64,000 nucleotides of DNA, taken from the NCBI GenBank assembly GCA_963682175.1, contig OY821779.1, positions 2,740,501 to 2,804,500 of the forward strand, written 5' to 3'. Shown here piece after piece: positions 12,395-25,131 of the stretch. Every line of letters starts with the position of its first letter. Positions within the stretch are counted from its first letter, which is position 1. The translations under genes were made by a program, and so were the position numbers. A model generated the notes under the pieces. The model did not search any database. It saw only the letters and a program-made list of their open reading frames with translations, and had not been told where the DNA came from. This DNA is from Triglochin maritima (taxonomy: Eukaryota > Streptophyta > Magnoliopsida > Alismatales > Juncaginaceae).

Positions 12395-12784
12395 GGTTCA
12401 ACATGGTCTAACCGATGACAACGTCAACATTTTGTGAAACCAAGTTTTAACCGAACCGACTCCGTAGCAACAATCCAACTGATGGTCCAACTGATTATCC
12501 CGATTTTAAGATAAACATATAATAATCTTGAGATAAAATATTCAATATTTTCAAACCAAGAAACACTTGGTTTCTATTTAGATGAAAAGAATGAGAAGAA
12601 AAAAAGTTGATAAATAATGTGAAATTGAAACCACGTTGCTCTGAACATAGAAATAAATATAAGAATGTTCTTAATACTCTAAATACCATCATTTCAGTGA
12701 CCATTCCGGTTAACAACATGTGATAAGTATTCAACAAAATTAACCACACATACTAAGCATTAACAAAAAACCCAAAAAGTTTAA
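12395..12784. other. Short intergenic stretch, no gene
   Basis: AT-rich sequence with several GGTCCAACC-type motifs near its left end that resemble hAT MITE debris. No boundaries or coding content were found. Confidence 0.45.
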
Positions 12785-12986
12785 TTTTTGTGGAGTCGGG
12801 ACTGAAGTTAGGGGTGGAGTCAGGACAAAGGGGGCAGGGGTGGAGTTGGGGCTGAGGAGTGAGGAGGTGGGGGTGAAGTCGGGACTGAGGAGGCAGGTGG
12901 GGGTGGAGTCAGGACAGAGGATGCGGGGGTGGACCGGTACAGTCAGGCTCAGGAAGCCGATCATGGGAGGTGAAGTTGGGACTAGA

Positions 12987-13027
<41 letters not shown>

Positions 13028-13069
13028 GGAGTCCAAATTCAAACTGCGGGGGGGGGGGGGGGGGGGGGG
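12785..13069. repeat. G-rich minisatellite and long poly-G tracts
   Basis: From about 12785 to 12940 a degenerate unit of roughly 25-30 bases recurs (core GGGGTGGAGTCGGGACTGAGG). It is followed by a 34-base G run (12993-13026), a 21-base spacer TGGAGTCCAAATTCAAACTG, a 22-base G run (13048-13069) and then the same spacer again. The open frames on both strands here encode only poly-Gly or poly-Pro and are not genes. The plus strand has strong potential to form G-quadruplexes. Confidence 0.9.
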
Positions 13070-13089
13070 TGGAGTCCAAATTCAAACTG

Positions 13090-16000
13090 CAAATTGTGCA
13101 CAATTGGGAAAGTAGTAATTGAAAATTCGAGAAAATTCTTGATTTTGTATTTTTTTTTTAATTTATGAAAATTTGGTCGAAGTTGTTCCAACCAAACAAA
13201 AAAATTGACCGGTTCAATGGTTGTTTTTTTCCAGTTTGCACCGGTTTAGGTGGGGGTTAATTTTTTCACTTTTAAATGAACAAAAAAATATGCCTCCGGT
13301 TCTCGGTCCAACCACCAGTTCGGTTTTTAAAACAGAGGTACAACCACCTCTCTGCTTAACTCGCCTGGGATTGGATTTATTTTAAACATTTTGAGGTAAC
13401 ATTTTATAAGTTGATGTATGTACGTAAACCTGAAATTAATTTGAAAAAAAACTATAAAGTTTCACGAGTGTTTTATATATATGAACTCAATAACTTTTTT
13501 TAATAAAGTTTATGAACGCATTAACTGTTACCTTGCTAGTCCAAATTAGGAAGGAAATCTAATTAGTTCCTATGCCATATGTGTATTACATTTGGGTGGC
13601 AGATCCCAAGAAATAAGAATAGAATGTTGGAGGTTGGTAGGTCGATCTCACTGAAGCTTATCTATATAGATTTTTTATTTTTGTTTTGAGATGTGTTATC
13701 TATATAGATTTTGTGATGCGAGTACAGGAAGAACCCTTTATCGTATGAGAAAAGTGATGGAACAAAATAGGTAAGAAGATGTCCTATAATTAGGTAGAGA
13801 TAGAGATACCTAGCTAGGACTAGAGTTATGGATCAAGAAAGATACCACATCATCTTATCTCTTCCACCCACGGTTTTTTTAAGATATGTTGTTGGGTAAC
13901 AAAATTGTAACGTAGTTTATTGATGTTTGGCCAAATTTCTCTACTAAAAGTTATGGTATAGTGAAGTTAATATGACCATGTTTGTGATGTTGCCATGGGT
14001 AATAATGTTGACAAGTTTTACTATTTACAAGAATGATATCTTCTTACAGTGATTGGGATTTCTACCAACTTTTTAGGTTTGTACATTTTTCTAGGCTGTT
14101 GTTCTAAGTGTACTGGTTGTTGTATGAAAATGGACAAACCAACCAAAGATTCAAACAGAAAGCAATTTTTTTTTGTCTAGAGGAAAAAGGATAGTGTTGG
14201 ATGGAAGTTGAAACTTGAAGCTGCATTGGAGGCAATGAGCAAATCACGTCTGTCAATTTTGCTGGTTGTTGGAACTTGTAAGTGTGAACTTATTATTCTA
14301 CTTCATTTTATGTTTCAATAGAAGCCACTCCTTAATTTAGACGACCAAACCTCCCAAGACAAGAAATTTCTCAATAGCAAAGGTATGTTTTTGCGATATC
14401 ATGCAGTTCATTATGTGTCTAAATTGGAAGATGAGCTTCATAACATGCATATATACTTTAAACTCTGCCAATGGAATTCGTTTGTCTTATTTAGTTTGCT
14501 AATAATGTTGTCTGAAGGTGGATATGGTCTATTCCGTTCTATGTTGTCTAATTGTTTTTCTTACTTCGTTCTATTCCCTCTTGAAGTTCATAACTTTTTT
14601 ATTATAGTGAGTGCATCATACTAGATCGAAAGATATTAGCCACATGGAACTACAATTGCAATTTTCTTCAGTACTATGTTGCTAATCAGCAGCTTATATA
14701 GAAAATCTCATCTTATTTATCTCTTATTTGAAGGAGCAATTTTTATTTATTATTTATTTAGAAGAATGATTCTAGAGTGGATGTGACAATTTCCCCTCAA
14801 AACTAAATAATAATAACACGTTGTTTTAGTAATTAATTTATATTAATTATAGTAACAGCAATAGTGTAGTGAATGTGACACTTCCACCTAAGACATCCCA
14901 CATTTACTGAGTTCCTAGTGAATGCACTTAATTAAGCACGGCTATGACTGTAGATTGCTTAGAACCATCAAGCCGATCTCCATCATCCTAAGGTTAACCA
15001 GACTCGACCCGATCCACTTCCATCAACCATCTAATTGACCAAAACTTAATTGACCAAAACTCAAAATCTACTCACAACATTAAAATAGACCAGCTAGCAA
15101 ACGAACCATAACGCAAAGGCTCTGTTTGACAACACCACTTTCAGGTTTCTCGCAAAACCCGACTAATGTCGTAAAGTTCCACCAAACAATATTGTCTAGT
15201 TGTTCAAGTTGTATATTCTAGTTAGATCTTCTCTTCCACTGCTGAAACCAAATATAGTAGTCTTTCTCATTGATGCTCTAAATAAGTACCCACAACTGAT
15301 TCTTTGTGGATTTTACTTAAGGCATCCCAACATCATCTTTATATCTAATTAACCCGAAACTTAAGACTCATTTTCCATCTTTGTTTAACATGTGGGAAGA
15401 GCATTCCAATGATGACAACTTCGCATTTCCCCGATTTCAAACTACCCTCAATGTCGACTCATCATATCCTTAGTCGAAGAAGGTTAGCGTCTCGGAAAGA
15501 AGATTGTCTGAGCTATTGAGCTAAGCCTTGAATCATGAAGCTCAAATCTTAATTGCTCTCTAGCTTAATAAATATCATGGTGTAGATGGAACACTACCAA
15601 TTTATAATTCATAACAACTTAAACATTAGCCCACAGTCATATCCCTCCATATATATCTCCCAAGGAGAAGAGGTGGGATGTGGTAGAAAGGGAAAGGTAA
15701 GGTAGAAGCAGAACTGTTAACCTCATCATTGAGCATTTCAAACTCTTGACTAAGAGTGTGTATAAAAAAATGTCCTGGTGAGGGTTTACTAAAAGGACGA
15801 TGTAGTGTCCACTTGTTTTAGGTTAAGTTAGCAAGTCCATGTCTCTGGATTAGATGCATAGAAAAGATAGGGTGTACTGATCTAAGGGTGAATATTGCAC
15901 AACGGTACGTTTAGCTTAATCAGTCATTTGAATCTGAAACGGAGAAGGGGCTGGTGGGACATTGTCATTGATGGCCACTTTGTTGAGTCAAACCACCCAA

Positions 16001-16740
16001 CAATATATATATAATTGTTCATATATAGAGAAGTTCTTGAGATGAAGCAAAATTTTCCAATTCACATAGTAATGTAAGTCAATGCGAATGTTGGATTTAA
16101 AGATGGGAATCTCAAACTAATCGACACTCTTGGACTGGAAGCTTGGTAATGCAAGATTGATAGAGCTTGCTTCTTTTCAAAATATGATGCTATAGCTGGG
16201 CTCAAATTTTGACTTGAGTCCTTGGTTAAAACTGGGGTTGATGAGTTAAGGTTGAATTTAGCAATGAAGTTTGGTTAAAATGTTGACATATGGTTAGGGT
16301 CGACTAGTAAGTTAATTTGAGATGAAGATAAACTTGGATAGTGGTCTGACAATTTGTGATTTTGTTAACCGTGATGCAGCCTTGAAGCTACAAATTTGTT
16401 TATTTGATCTACTAATGGAGTTGCATTCCCACAATATATTAACAGTAAAAAACTCATAAGTTATCCACACATTAATAGATTAAGCCGAACACCTTTCGGC
16501 GAACACAGTCTACACCGGATTTAAAACATAATATAGCAAGAACCAGGAAGTGTTTTAGTTGGTGCTGTGTTTTGAAGGAGAAAAAAAATCTCACACTGGA
16601 GTAGCTTAAAAGCTTTTGATCATTTTAGGCATAAATGGTAAAATTTGTTTAAGGAAAAAAAATTCGAAATACAATTATTTATTTATTTATTTCAAATTAG
16701 AACTCTTTTAAAGATATTTACCAAACTAAACGACATGTTT
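13090..16740. other. Intergenic, no gene recognised
   Basis: AT-rich sequence. Near 13190-13330 are motifs such as GGTTCGGT and CCGGTTC like those in decayed plant hAT MITEs, without visible ends. The remaining 3.3 kb has short open frames without recognisable domains. Nothing else could be supported. Confidence 0.5.
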
Positions 16741-16880
16741 TGTTTTTTAATGTATACAAATCTCGATGTCCCGACCCCGTGTTTTGCAGAAATAAATATC
16801 TTAAAAATCTGGGTGTCTCAATTGTCAAGTTCTGTATAAATGAACTCGACGTCTCAAATGTCAATTTCTAACACTTAAAA
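16741..16880 (+). repeat. Left terminal inverted repeat of the PMD element
   Basis: Inverse counterpart of 19145-19262. The match is interrupted by about 60 extra bases beginning near 16769. The outer limit is approximate. Confidence 0.6.
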
Positions 16881-17311
16881 AATTGACACAAACCAAGTAA
16901 TGTGCAATGCCAGTTTGGAGTCGCAAATGAACTCGACACTTTTCTTGCCAAATTCAAGTTAATAAAACTCGGTAAGCAAAGTGCCGAGGTCTTCTGTAAA
17001 CTACGTTTTAGAGAGAGATTTGGAATTCCGATCATTTATTCGGCGATAAGTTATTTCTTGTTAAAAATACTTCAAAGACACACACCAAATTAAAATCACA
17101 GTTATAATACCCCAAATTTGGAAGACATACACCAAACACAATCACAATAAAACCAAAATAACATCGACAAAAATAAGTTAAACATTTTCAAACCACAAAC
17201 CAAACTAACACTAATATAATAATATAGTTTGGTATTTGAAATGACAAGAAAGAAGATTAATACAACCAAATATTTGTATTCTCACATATCTATCTTCGGT
17301 GATTCCTTAAC

Positions 17312-18877
17312 TTATTCCTCTTCAAGCACGTCCTGTACCACGGTCATGGCCACCACCTCGTCCCGCATTTGGAGCCTCTCCCATTTCTCGAGTAAGACCT
17401 CATCTCCACCTTCTGCAGTAGGTCGAACACCAGCATCACTGTCCTCTTCTTCCTCCACCCAATCCTGAGTCAATCGTAGCGTAAGGTCGTTGCCACCAAA
17501 ACATGGCAAGAAGATTTTCATCCCATCCTTCGGCTTCACATTAAGTGGTCCTTAATCACTCAGTGTATTTTGTGTAGTTCCTTGTGGAACTCGTAAACTT
17601 GATGAACCTGTAGCAAAAATGTATTAGTAAAATATCAAACACAAGTATCAAAAATTGCAATGCTGAAATTAAAGTCATAATTTCTCGTTCTCTCCCTGCT
17701 TGTGATCAGTACATCATCAGTTGAGGAACCATAGTATTATGTACAATCTACCGTACTTTGACGTTCCAATATCATTTTGTGTATAATCGACAGTTGTCTT
17801 TAGGACTAACACCCAACATTGGAAGCTGAAACTGGACATGATATTTTTATGTGACCAATGATGAATAAAACAAGCATTTTCCACCATTCAATTTACATTT
17901 GCCTGGTCTTGACCTGACTCAACTAGTTGTCTCTCCATCGGCTCTAGAATGTGATGGAGAAGACCAAACTGTTGCATTACCCGGTTGGGATAATGCATTA
18001 CCACCTCCCCAAAATTGATAAACCATGTTCGGCTCATCCATATTTCTGAATCTTATGTACATAGTGGTGGTAATTGTTGCAGATCCAAATGTGCGTAGGG
18101 AGTCCCAAGTCACTTGATCTACCTCCTGTGTGTACGTTAAGCTCATTTATTTAGAAATCCAATGTGGAAATCTTGATGTCACCCCTAAAAGTTCGTGGTC
18201 TTCTTCATGACTCTGATACACCAATGGTCCGGTCTTCGAGGTCTTCCTATATGTAAATGCTCAGAACACCAGAGTTGTAGAAACGTCAGAAAATCACATA
18301 GGTGTCTAGTCGATATCATGAAGCCTTGTCCAGACCGTGATACAAATGTATTAGAGCAACACTGCCCCAACTACACTCTGGTGGTCCTACTAGATCTCTC
18401 AACAAAGACAAATATTTGAGGTGTATCATCGTGTCACTCTTATCTGCCAAAATAGTGCATCCAAACTGAAATATGTTGTAAGATCTGGTGTGTTGTATAA
18501 CACAGATATCATTAGCATCTTCCAGGAGCATCTGAAACCAATTTTGCAACCAAGCCAATGTTACACTACCCTTTCCACTTATGTCTTCTAGACAATGTTC
18601 CAATAAATCCTCGCATACCTTAGACCAGATGTACTCGATCCTGAGACTCGCAAACATGCAAACCATCCACTCGCAAGCTAGTAATAATAGCGATGTCACG
18701 CAGGGTACATGTCATCTCACCATGTCCTAGGTCGAAGGAATGCGTTTTAGGCCTCCAACGCTCCCTTATCGCTCCATTAACAATGCATGATCCAACTGTA
18801 CTATGCCCAACCTGCTGACTGTGTTGAAACCAACTGCATCGAGCAAAAACCATACTCTCTGGTCTGTCATCTGTCAA
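17312..18877 (-). pseudogene. Plant mobile domain (MAIN/MAIL-like) pseudogene
   Basis: Minus-strand frames show the PMD signature in order. IRERWRPKTHSFDLGHGEMT followed by LRDIAIITSLRVDG (18877-18620) matches the PMD hallmark 'ERW-P-T-F-H-GE-T-TL-DV-L-VDG'. FQFGCTILADKS and CSWGSVALIHLYH (18699-18316) match the later core. A segment with LCDFLTFLQLW follows (18370-18185), then 18146-17919, and an acidic tail rich in Glu at 17539-17312. The pieces lie in different frames, so at least one frameshift has broken the gene, although the last break may be an intron. PMD proteins MAIN and MAIL1 act in transposon silencing and genome stability. This copy is too broken to act. Confidence 0.75.
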
Positions 18878-19144
18878 TTGTTGAGCTTAGAACCATGCTC
18901 AATGCATTTTACATCACCTGGATATATCCTAATGCGAAAATTAAATATTGAATTTGAAAGTAATAAAATGCTTACAAAATCTTTAAATAGATTAGACTTG
19001 AGGTTGCTTGCAAAACCAACTCTGATTTATCACTGGACCCTGTGAAGTGTAATTGTCTCTAGTTGAGTTTGAAATGGATCACCAAACTTCATCTGTACAT
19101 AACATGTCAAGTTTTACAAAATATTTAAGTCTTAAAAAACATTC

Positions 19145-19262
19145 AAGTCTTATTGTGTGGGTGCAAAATTTTCTAAGTGTTAAAAATCGATATTTGAGAC
19201 GCCGAGTTCATTTATACAGATCTCGACGTCGAGTTCTGTATACACTAAAAAAACTCGCTACC
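19145..19262 (-). repeat. Right terminal inverted repeat of the PMD element
   Basis: Inverse counterpart of the left repeat, with shared ACTCGACGTCGAG and GAACTCGGCGTCTCAAAT-like blocks. The outer limit is approximate. Confidence 0.6.
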
Positions 19263-22200
19263 ACCACGTGGTGACAACGGGTATAGTTTGAAAAATATCT
19301 GAAAAATATTTTTAAAAAATGTTTTAATTTAAAAAATAATAAAAATAATTTTATTTCGAAAATTTTCCATTGTTTAATCTATCGTTGAACATAAATAATA
19401 GTTTAGTTGTAGGAATTACAAAAAAGGCGTCGTACAATATCAATATTACCAAGGTCAATGTTGTTTCAAATACAAAAAAAATCAACGGTGAAACATATTT
19501 TCACAAAAAAAAAGTTTCCGTTGAACTATTTCAACACATTTGTTTTGGAAACGTAATCTAGCTACTATTGTACTAAGACGTGAATTTAGAAAGTTCACAG
19601 ATTACTCTTGTTTAATTAGTATGTCTCTTTAATTGATGGGGGCTATGGTGTCAAGGACTCTTACGGCCTTTACGATGCTTACAACATTCTACGGATCACT
19701 GAAAAAATTGGAGAAAATAAATTCTTGATGGAATTCTAGGCTGCAGTCAATTAATTTTGGTTAGTGTGAGTGAGTGAGCATTTAAAATTAATAATTGACT
19801 GTTCTACGTACATATAGAAGAATTATTTTTTCTGAGAACGTACACATGCATATTATGGCAAGCTGCAAGATCATGAAAGTTGGTCCACCATGTATAGTTA
19901 TTAGAAGTTGTCGATAAATATTTATTATAATTACAACTAATGATGTAGCTATGCCACGGAAGGAAAGGAGGATATGAAAGACAAAGAAAGACTTGAGAAC
20001 CATCTTTATAATTTGATGAAATTTGATGAACATTTTTATAATCCACTTACGGTCCAGAGTTTCAATCTAAAATTTGATATAATCGCTATTAAGCAACATT
20101 TAATCTATTAATAGTCCTTCCCTTAGGGTTTAAATCTAATTAAATTCTGATATACTGCCTATTTGAATAAACTGATGAGTTGTTGAACATAGACAAAATG
20201 TTAATTCCACGAAAAACATAAGCAACAATTTAGAAAAATAAAAACTGTATACAAACGACACAATCATATCCCAATGTAAATTGATTTGAATGACGAAATG
20301 CAAGATTTGCTGCAATAGTATTTTCACTATGAAAGAAAACTAGTGACATAACGATCGAAACTCCTATTGGATTTCCACCACACAAGCAAAGGAGAAACTT
20401 TAACCCCTTCTAACTTCCAACCTCAAATTAAGAGACCTTTTAGGTGTATATATGGCCACCTTAGAATGTACATATATTCATTCTCAAATCCATATCTAGC
20501 AATAGTATTTAATTACCAATGAATTACGTTAACAGGATTCTAATTTCGAAATCACATGATAAATGCAAAGACAAATGAATGTATTTTTTCTTATTTTTAG
20601 GATTAAACAAAAAGTTAACATATAAAGCTAATTATGGCATCTCCGTTTATCGTTCTTTAAGACAAAAAATCCAATAGGATATGTAAAACTTTCTACGAGA
20701 ATGGAACTGTATATATCCAAAGATTCTCCTATCAAATCATTCTAGTGCTAGAGCACCCCTACTGATCATTGGCCATATGGACTTCTCACTTTACACACTA
20801 TCAACATTTTTAGTGAGATCAATTGGCATCTTTAATTCTCACTAATTTGTTATATAGGTACTGTTTCCTTACTTATGGGAGACCCATCGTGGTTCTCCTT
20901 GTTGGATTCCTTCTTTCCGTTCTGTGGCCTAACTCCATCCACATCAGTTGTCATTGCAACTGCAGTGCACTATCTTTTTGCTCCTGTCATTGGTGGACAT
21001 GTAGGATGCATTCAATTGATGCTTTTAGCTTAACTCTCACATGTATGTTGAATTTATATCTGTCTATTTTTTCTTCCAAATATCTATGATTCAAGAGACG
21101 AAAAATCCTGGCTTTGTAATTCTAGTTAATTTGGTGTTCCTATAGTAAGCTAAAAGGCTTGGGGTAAAAGTTGCAAACCTATGCTTGAACCTGTCCAATG
21201 ACTGTTGAAAATTAATGCACTTATTTTCTTTCATTTCAATTCCAGAAGAGTCCCAACAATATAGAACTTACTCAGCAAAGACTTCAAAGTCAAAATAATA
21301 ATAATAATTCAGGACACATTATATACGACCAATGTGTAGTCAAGTCCATCATATGAAGAATGGATTCGATCGGAGAAAACTTTCTGAGGATGTGGTAAAA
21401 GTAAAACTCTCACAACTTGATCAGGTAAGACGCCACTGTAAGGACCTTCCAAACCCTTTATTTTATTTTTTCTTGCTTCCAAACCCACTGTGGTAAAAGT
21501 AAAACTCTCACAAAAATGCTGAGTGTGGACTATTGTTATAAAAGAGGGTGATCATATAACCTCTGCCTACCTTGTACAATGAAAATTCTGTAGAACTTAA
21601 TTTGCTAGGTTTGTTAAGAAAGATCACCTTATCTATAATATGTTACATATTGAGGTACAGCACATCCAACAGCTGAATACCAGACAAATTATAAGACTCA
21701 CGAATTTGACTTGAGAATTGAGGTTCTTATACAACCATGACATTTCCTTTTAATATTCATACTCCATGCAGCTTCTGTATCTCTGTGAGGCATGCATCAA
21801 TGTGTTTTGGAAAACCTTCATAATTGTAAATAAAGATGTGCAAATAATTGTAGGCGTTCCTCTATGAAGCGTGCACACCAAAAGTTTTGTTTTTGGTAAA
21901 CCTTAATTCGTAACAGGAATATTGAAATATTGTTTGTCATTTCCCCCTAGCTAATTTAACAAGCTTGATTATGTATTCTATCTAACGTATTGACTGATTG
22001 ACGGGAATTACTCCAAAATTTCGTTGGTATAATAGCAAATGTGATCTAATTAGCCTGTGAAATTAATCATCCTAAGACTTGAAAAAAATTCTTCAATTGA
22101 TAAATATACCAATTTTGAAGATAGTAATACGCAAGGAACCACTGTTTGGCTACCATATTGATTGATGCGTGTTATGATAAATTCTGTGGTATATGTACAA

Positions 22201-22945
22201 GTGATAAAAACTCAACAAGTCATGAGTATGTTCATTAGAAGAAACCCTATCAGTTTATTATATGATAACCTAGTGATTTAAGAACTAATGAGGTATTCAT
22301 GTCATACGCCAAATTGGTATCCATGGATGAACAAAAGAGGGCAAAGTATTTGGGGAAGTGTCTCACAGAAGGAGCACAAAAGGACCGGTCTAAAGAGGTT
22401 TGATGGGGTTACGAGGCTTGACCGGGTCAAGAATTTGCCCTGTGATTATATAAGTACGTTAACAATGTTTTTTTGAAACGGTTTTCACGTGTTTTTGTCT
22501 ACAAATAGGAAAATCCACAGGATTTGGGTGTTCACACATTAACCACACATGTAACATATTGGGTGCATAATACATACCACAGGAGGGGGTTGTGAGTTGT
22601 GACAGAGGCATGGGGTTTTTAGGGTTTATGAAAGGAGGATAGAGAGTTGAATTGAGGAAGGCTGGGTGATCAAGAGAATGTTGTGTTTTATCCTTGCAAG
22701 CTCTCTCTTATCAATAAAACCCCTAGTAGTGTGTGTTGGGGGTCATGGTTCTTTCCCTTGGGTTGTAGGGGGTTTCCACGTAAATCTTTTTATCCTTGAT
22801 TTATGCCTTTGTGGTCTGACTTCTACGTTGATGTGTGCTTATAAATGTATTATTCTGTGGGTGATTGAGACAGATTTGGTGAAGTCTTAATCTTAACAAA
22901 GGACGTGGTTTGCTTGTACAAATAAAGTTGATCTTTTATTAGTAG
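19263..22945. other. Intergenic, no gene recognised
   Basis: AT-rich spacer. An open stretch near 20830-21040 reads as a hydrophobic peptide in two frames but has no splice context or family motif I can name. No RNA genes or clear repeats were found. Confidence 0.5.
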
Positions 22946-23395
22946 GGGTGCATCAGTGCATGCGGCTCGGATTTGGTGTTTAACGAATATCCAACGGACT
23001 TGGTCAGTTTTGAGAAAACTAAAACCGAACTAATCTAATGAATATATCAAAAGGGACCGACTCAATGATCTATTCTGGGTCAGATCGTTTCTGGGTTGAC
23101 CCAAAATTATGTTAATCATAATTACGACGCAAACATTAAGTTCAAATAATAATCTCAAATATAAAGTTCAAATAACTATCTCAATTCACAATTACAATAT
23201 AAAATTCAAATTTCAAATAGCAATCCCAAACAAATAATTTATCTATATAATTGTGATCTACATACAAAAAAGTATAAGTTGTAACATAAATAAAAAATAA
23301 TATATATGGTTTTCAGGTTGGTTCAGTTACTTAACAAGAAATTCGACCCACGATTTAAGTCAGTTCTGAGTTTTACCCGACCCAATGTACCTTAT
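22946..23395. mobile_element. Probable decayed hAT-type MITE
   Basis: The left end reads TAGGGGTGCATCAG, a typical start for plant hAT MITEs, followed by GGCTCGG. The right end carries ACCCGACCC, the complementary style of motif, and the interior has GGGTTGACCC and GGTTGGTTC. No clear 8-base target duplication could be matched, so the limits are uncertain. Confidence 0.4.
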
Positions 23396-25131
23396 AATCA
23401 TTAGTTTCAAAGAAAATCAATATTTATCTAGTAGCATATTTTAATTTTCTCTGATAAACATAATAAACCCTTAACACTAACAACAACCATGAAAAATCTT
23501 TGAATAGTTGTCTTAGTTGACCATCACACCCCCTGAGTCAGTATTTTTCCTGCATGAATACTTTGATGGATATGTAACATTTCAAAAAATGCATTTGAAA
23601 TTCACCTTTTAATTTCTCATTAGCAATTACAATGCTCAAAGAAAAACAATGCAGATCTTAACATTTCTGGCTATGAATTAATATAGATTCCATATTTTCT
23701 ATGTACAGTTAAAAAATATCATTTGTTCATAGGGCTTAATAAGAATCTCTTTTAGAGTTTTGAGCTTTTGAATTTGTCATATACCAGTAAGCAATTAAGG
23801 TATTAATGCATGTTATGTACCAATGCGTCAACCATCAAAATATTTAATGCATTTCAAATTTTCAGCTGGAAGGTTTTTAAGGTTATATGCTTATTTTTAT
23901 TTTGTTATAGTACGCTGACTGTTAGAACCATAAATCGTGTGTTAGTGCAGAAAACAACAATTTTAGAGGCATCCCAAAAAGATTAATGGATTCATTTCCA
24001 CCACTGGATCATGTTCCATGTAAGTGACTTCTGATCTGAACAGCATGACATATTTTGCATATCTGTTTAAGTTTAATGATGATATTATTTTTATATAATT
24101 TAGCCCTTTGCAGAAGGAGTTCTAACTCAAACAACAAAAAATATCAATAACTTGCAAGGAAAAGGTACAAAGGTCGATCTCTGATGAAAACTCAAGTTTC
24201 CCATGCATATATCTAATTATTACTAGATATATAGTAGATTTCAAAAATTGCTGCTTTACAAGTATGCTTGGAAAGAAACTTCAATAAGAAAAGTCAAGAA
24301 ATCCTTTATGCTTTATATCATAGCATGGTGTAGTTGATTGACGGCATTTTTATTCTGGCAAATAGGAAACATTGACTGTTGCGGTAATGCAATCTATTGT
24401 AGTTCAAAATTGTTAAATTTTTTGCGTTTGACAATTAAAGTTTCTCATAAAAAGAAAAAACTTCGGTCATTAAAATCACTATAATATATATAAAACATAA
24501 TTCCCAATTTAACTCCAAAAGTTTCAACATGTTATGATGCCAATAAAATTATTGGTACTTCTAATTAATCTAAATTTGATAAGAGCACAATTTGTGTTTT
24601 GGTAAGGCAACTTGCTGTTTAACACGAACATATCTGCGTCACCTTCCCCAAGAAAATATGAAATATCATTTAGACATAATTGATAAAAGTATCTTCTAAT
24701 TATTTTGATTGTGAGGATTTTATTTATGTTAAAACATTCCAAAGACGGAAGAATGATCAGTAGTCATCTTTCCCGCATCAACATTAGTTTCTGTTATTGA
24801 GACAGTTAATTCATCAAACATAAACAATCTCATAATCTTTGCACGCTATGATTCAACTAATTTCACATAAATTTGTTGAACCGTCATTTAATGATTAGTT
24901 CTAACTTCTAAATAACAATAGATTATTTCTAAAAAGACAGCAAGCAACTATTTTCTTTACATGCAATTTCAATACAATCCCAACAAAGCCACACCTACAG
25001 CACACCATAAACAAAAGGCATCATAATTAGAAAGATAAAACATCATCTAAAAAACTTTAATTGTTACCATGAATTGAAACCCTCGATCCCATGCCTTTGT
25101 GAGCAAGCTAGTGTGCATCTAAGCTACCTTT
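23396..25131. other. Downstream flank of the TCP gene, nothing recognised
   Basis: AT-rich spacer with no supported coding or RNA gene. The segment nearest 25131 presumably holds the TCP 3' untranslated region, but no end signal could be assigned. Confidence 0.45.

Larger units (their letters stand above)
16741..19262. mobile_element. TIR element carrying a PMD pseudogene
   Basis: The left part (about 16741-16880) and the right part (about 19262-19145) are imperfect inverted copies of each other. Shared blocks include TGTATAAATGAACTCGACGT-like sequence, GTCTCAAAT and TAACACTTA, with one insertion of about 60 bases on the left. Between them lies a plant-mobile-domain pseudogene on the minus strand. 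Long TIRs around a captured or resident gene suggest a Mutator-like element. Exact ends and a target duplication could not be fixed. Confidence 0.6.

Noticed and set aside
12740..13115. Open frames rich in Gly or Pro
   Set aside because: They are only the G-run and G-rich minisatellite read in different frames.
20823..21089. Hydrophobic open frame of 88 codons and a second open frame over the same bases
   Set aside because: No recognisable family, no splice context and no start with support. Probably chance or a very old fragment.
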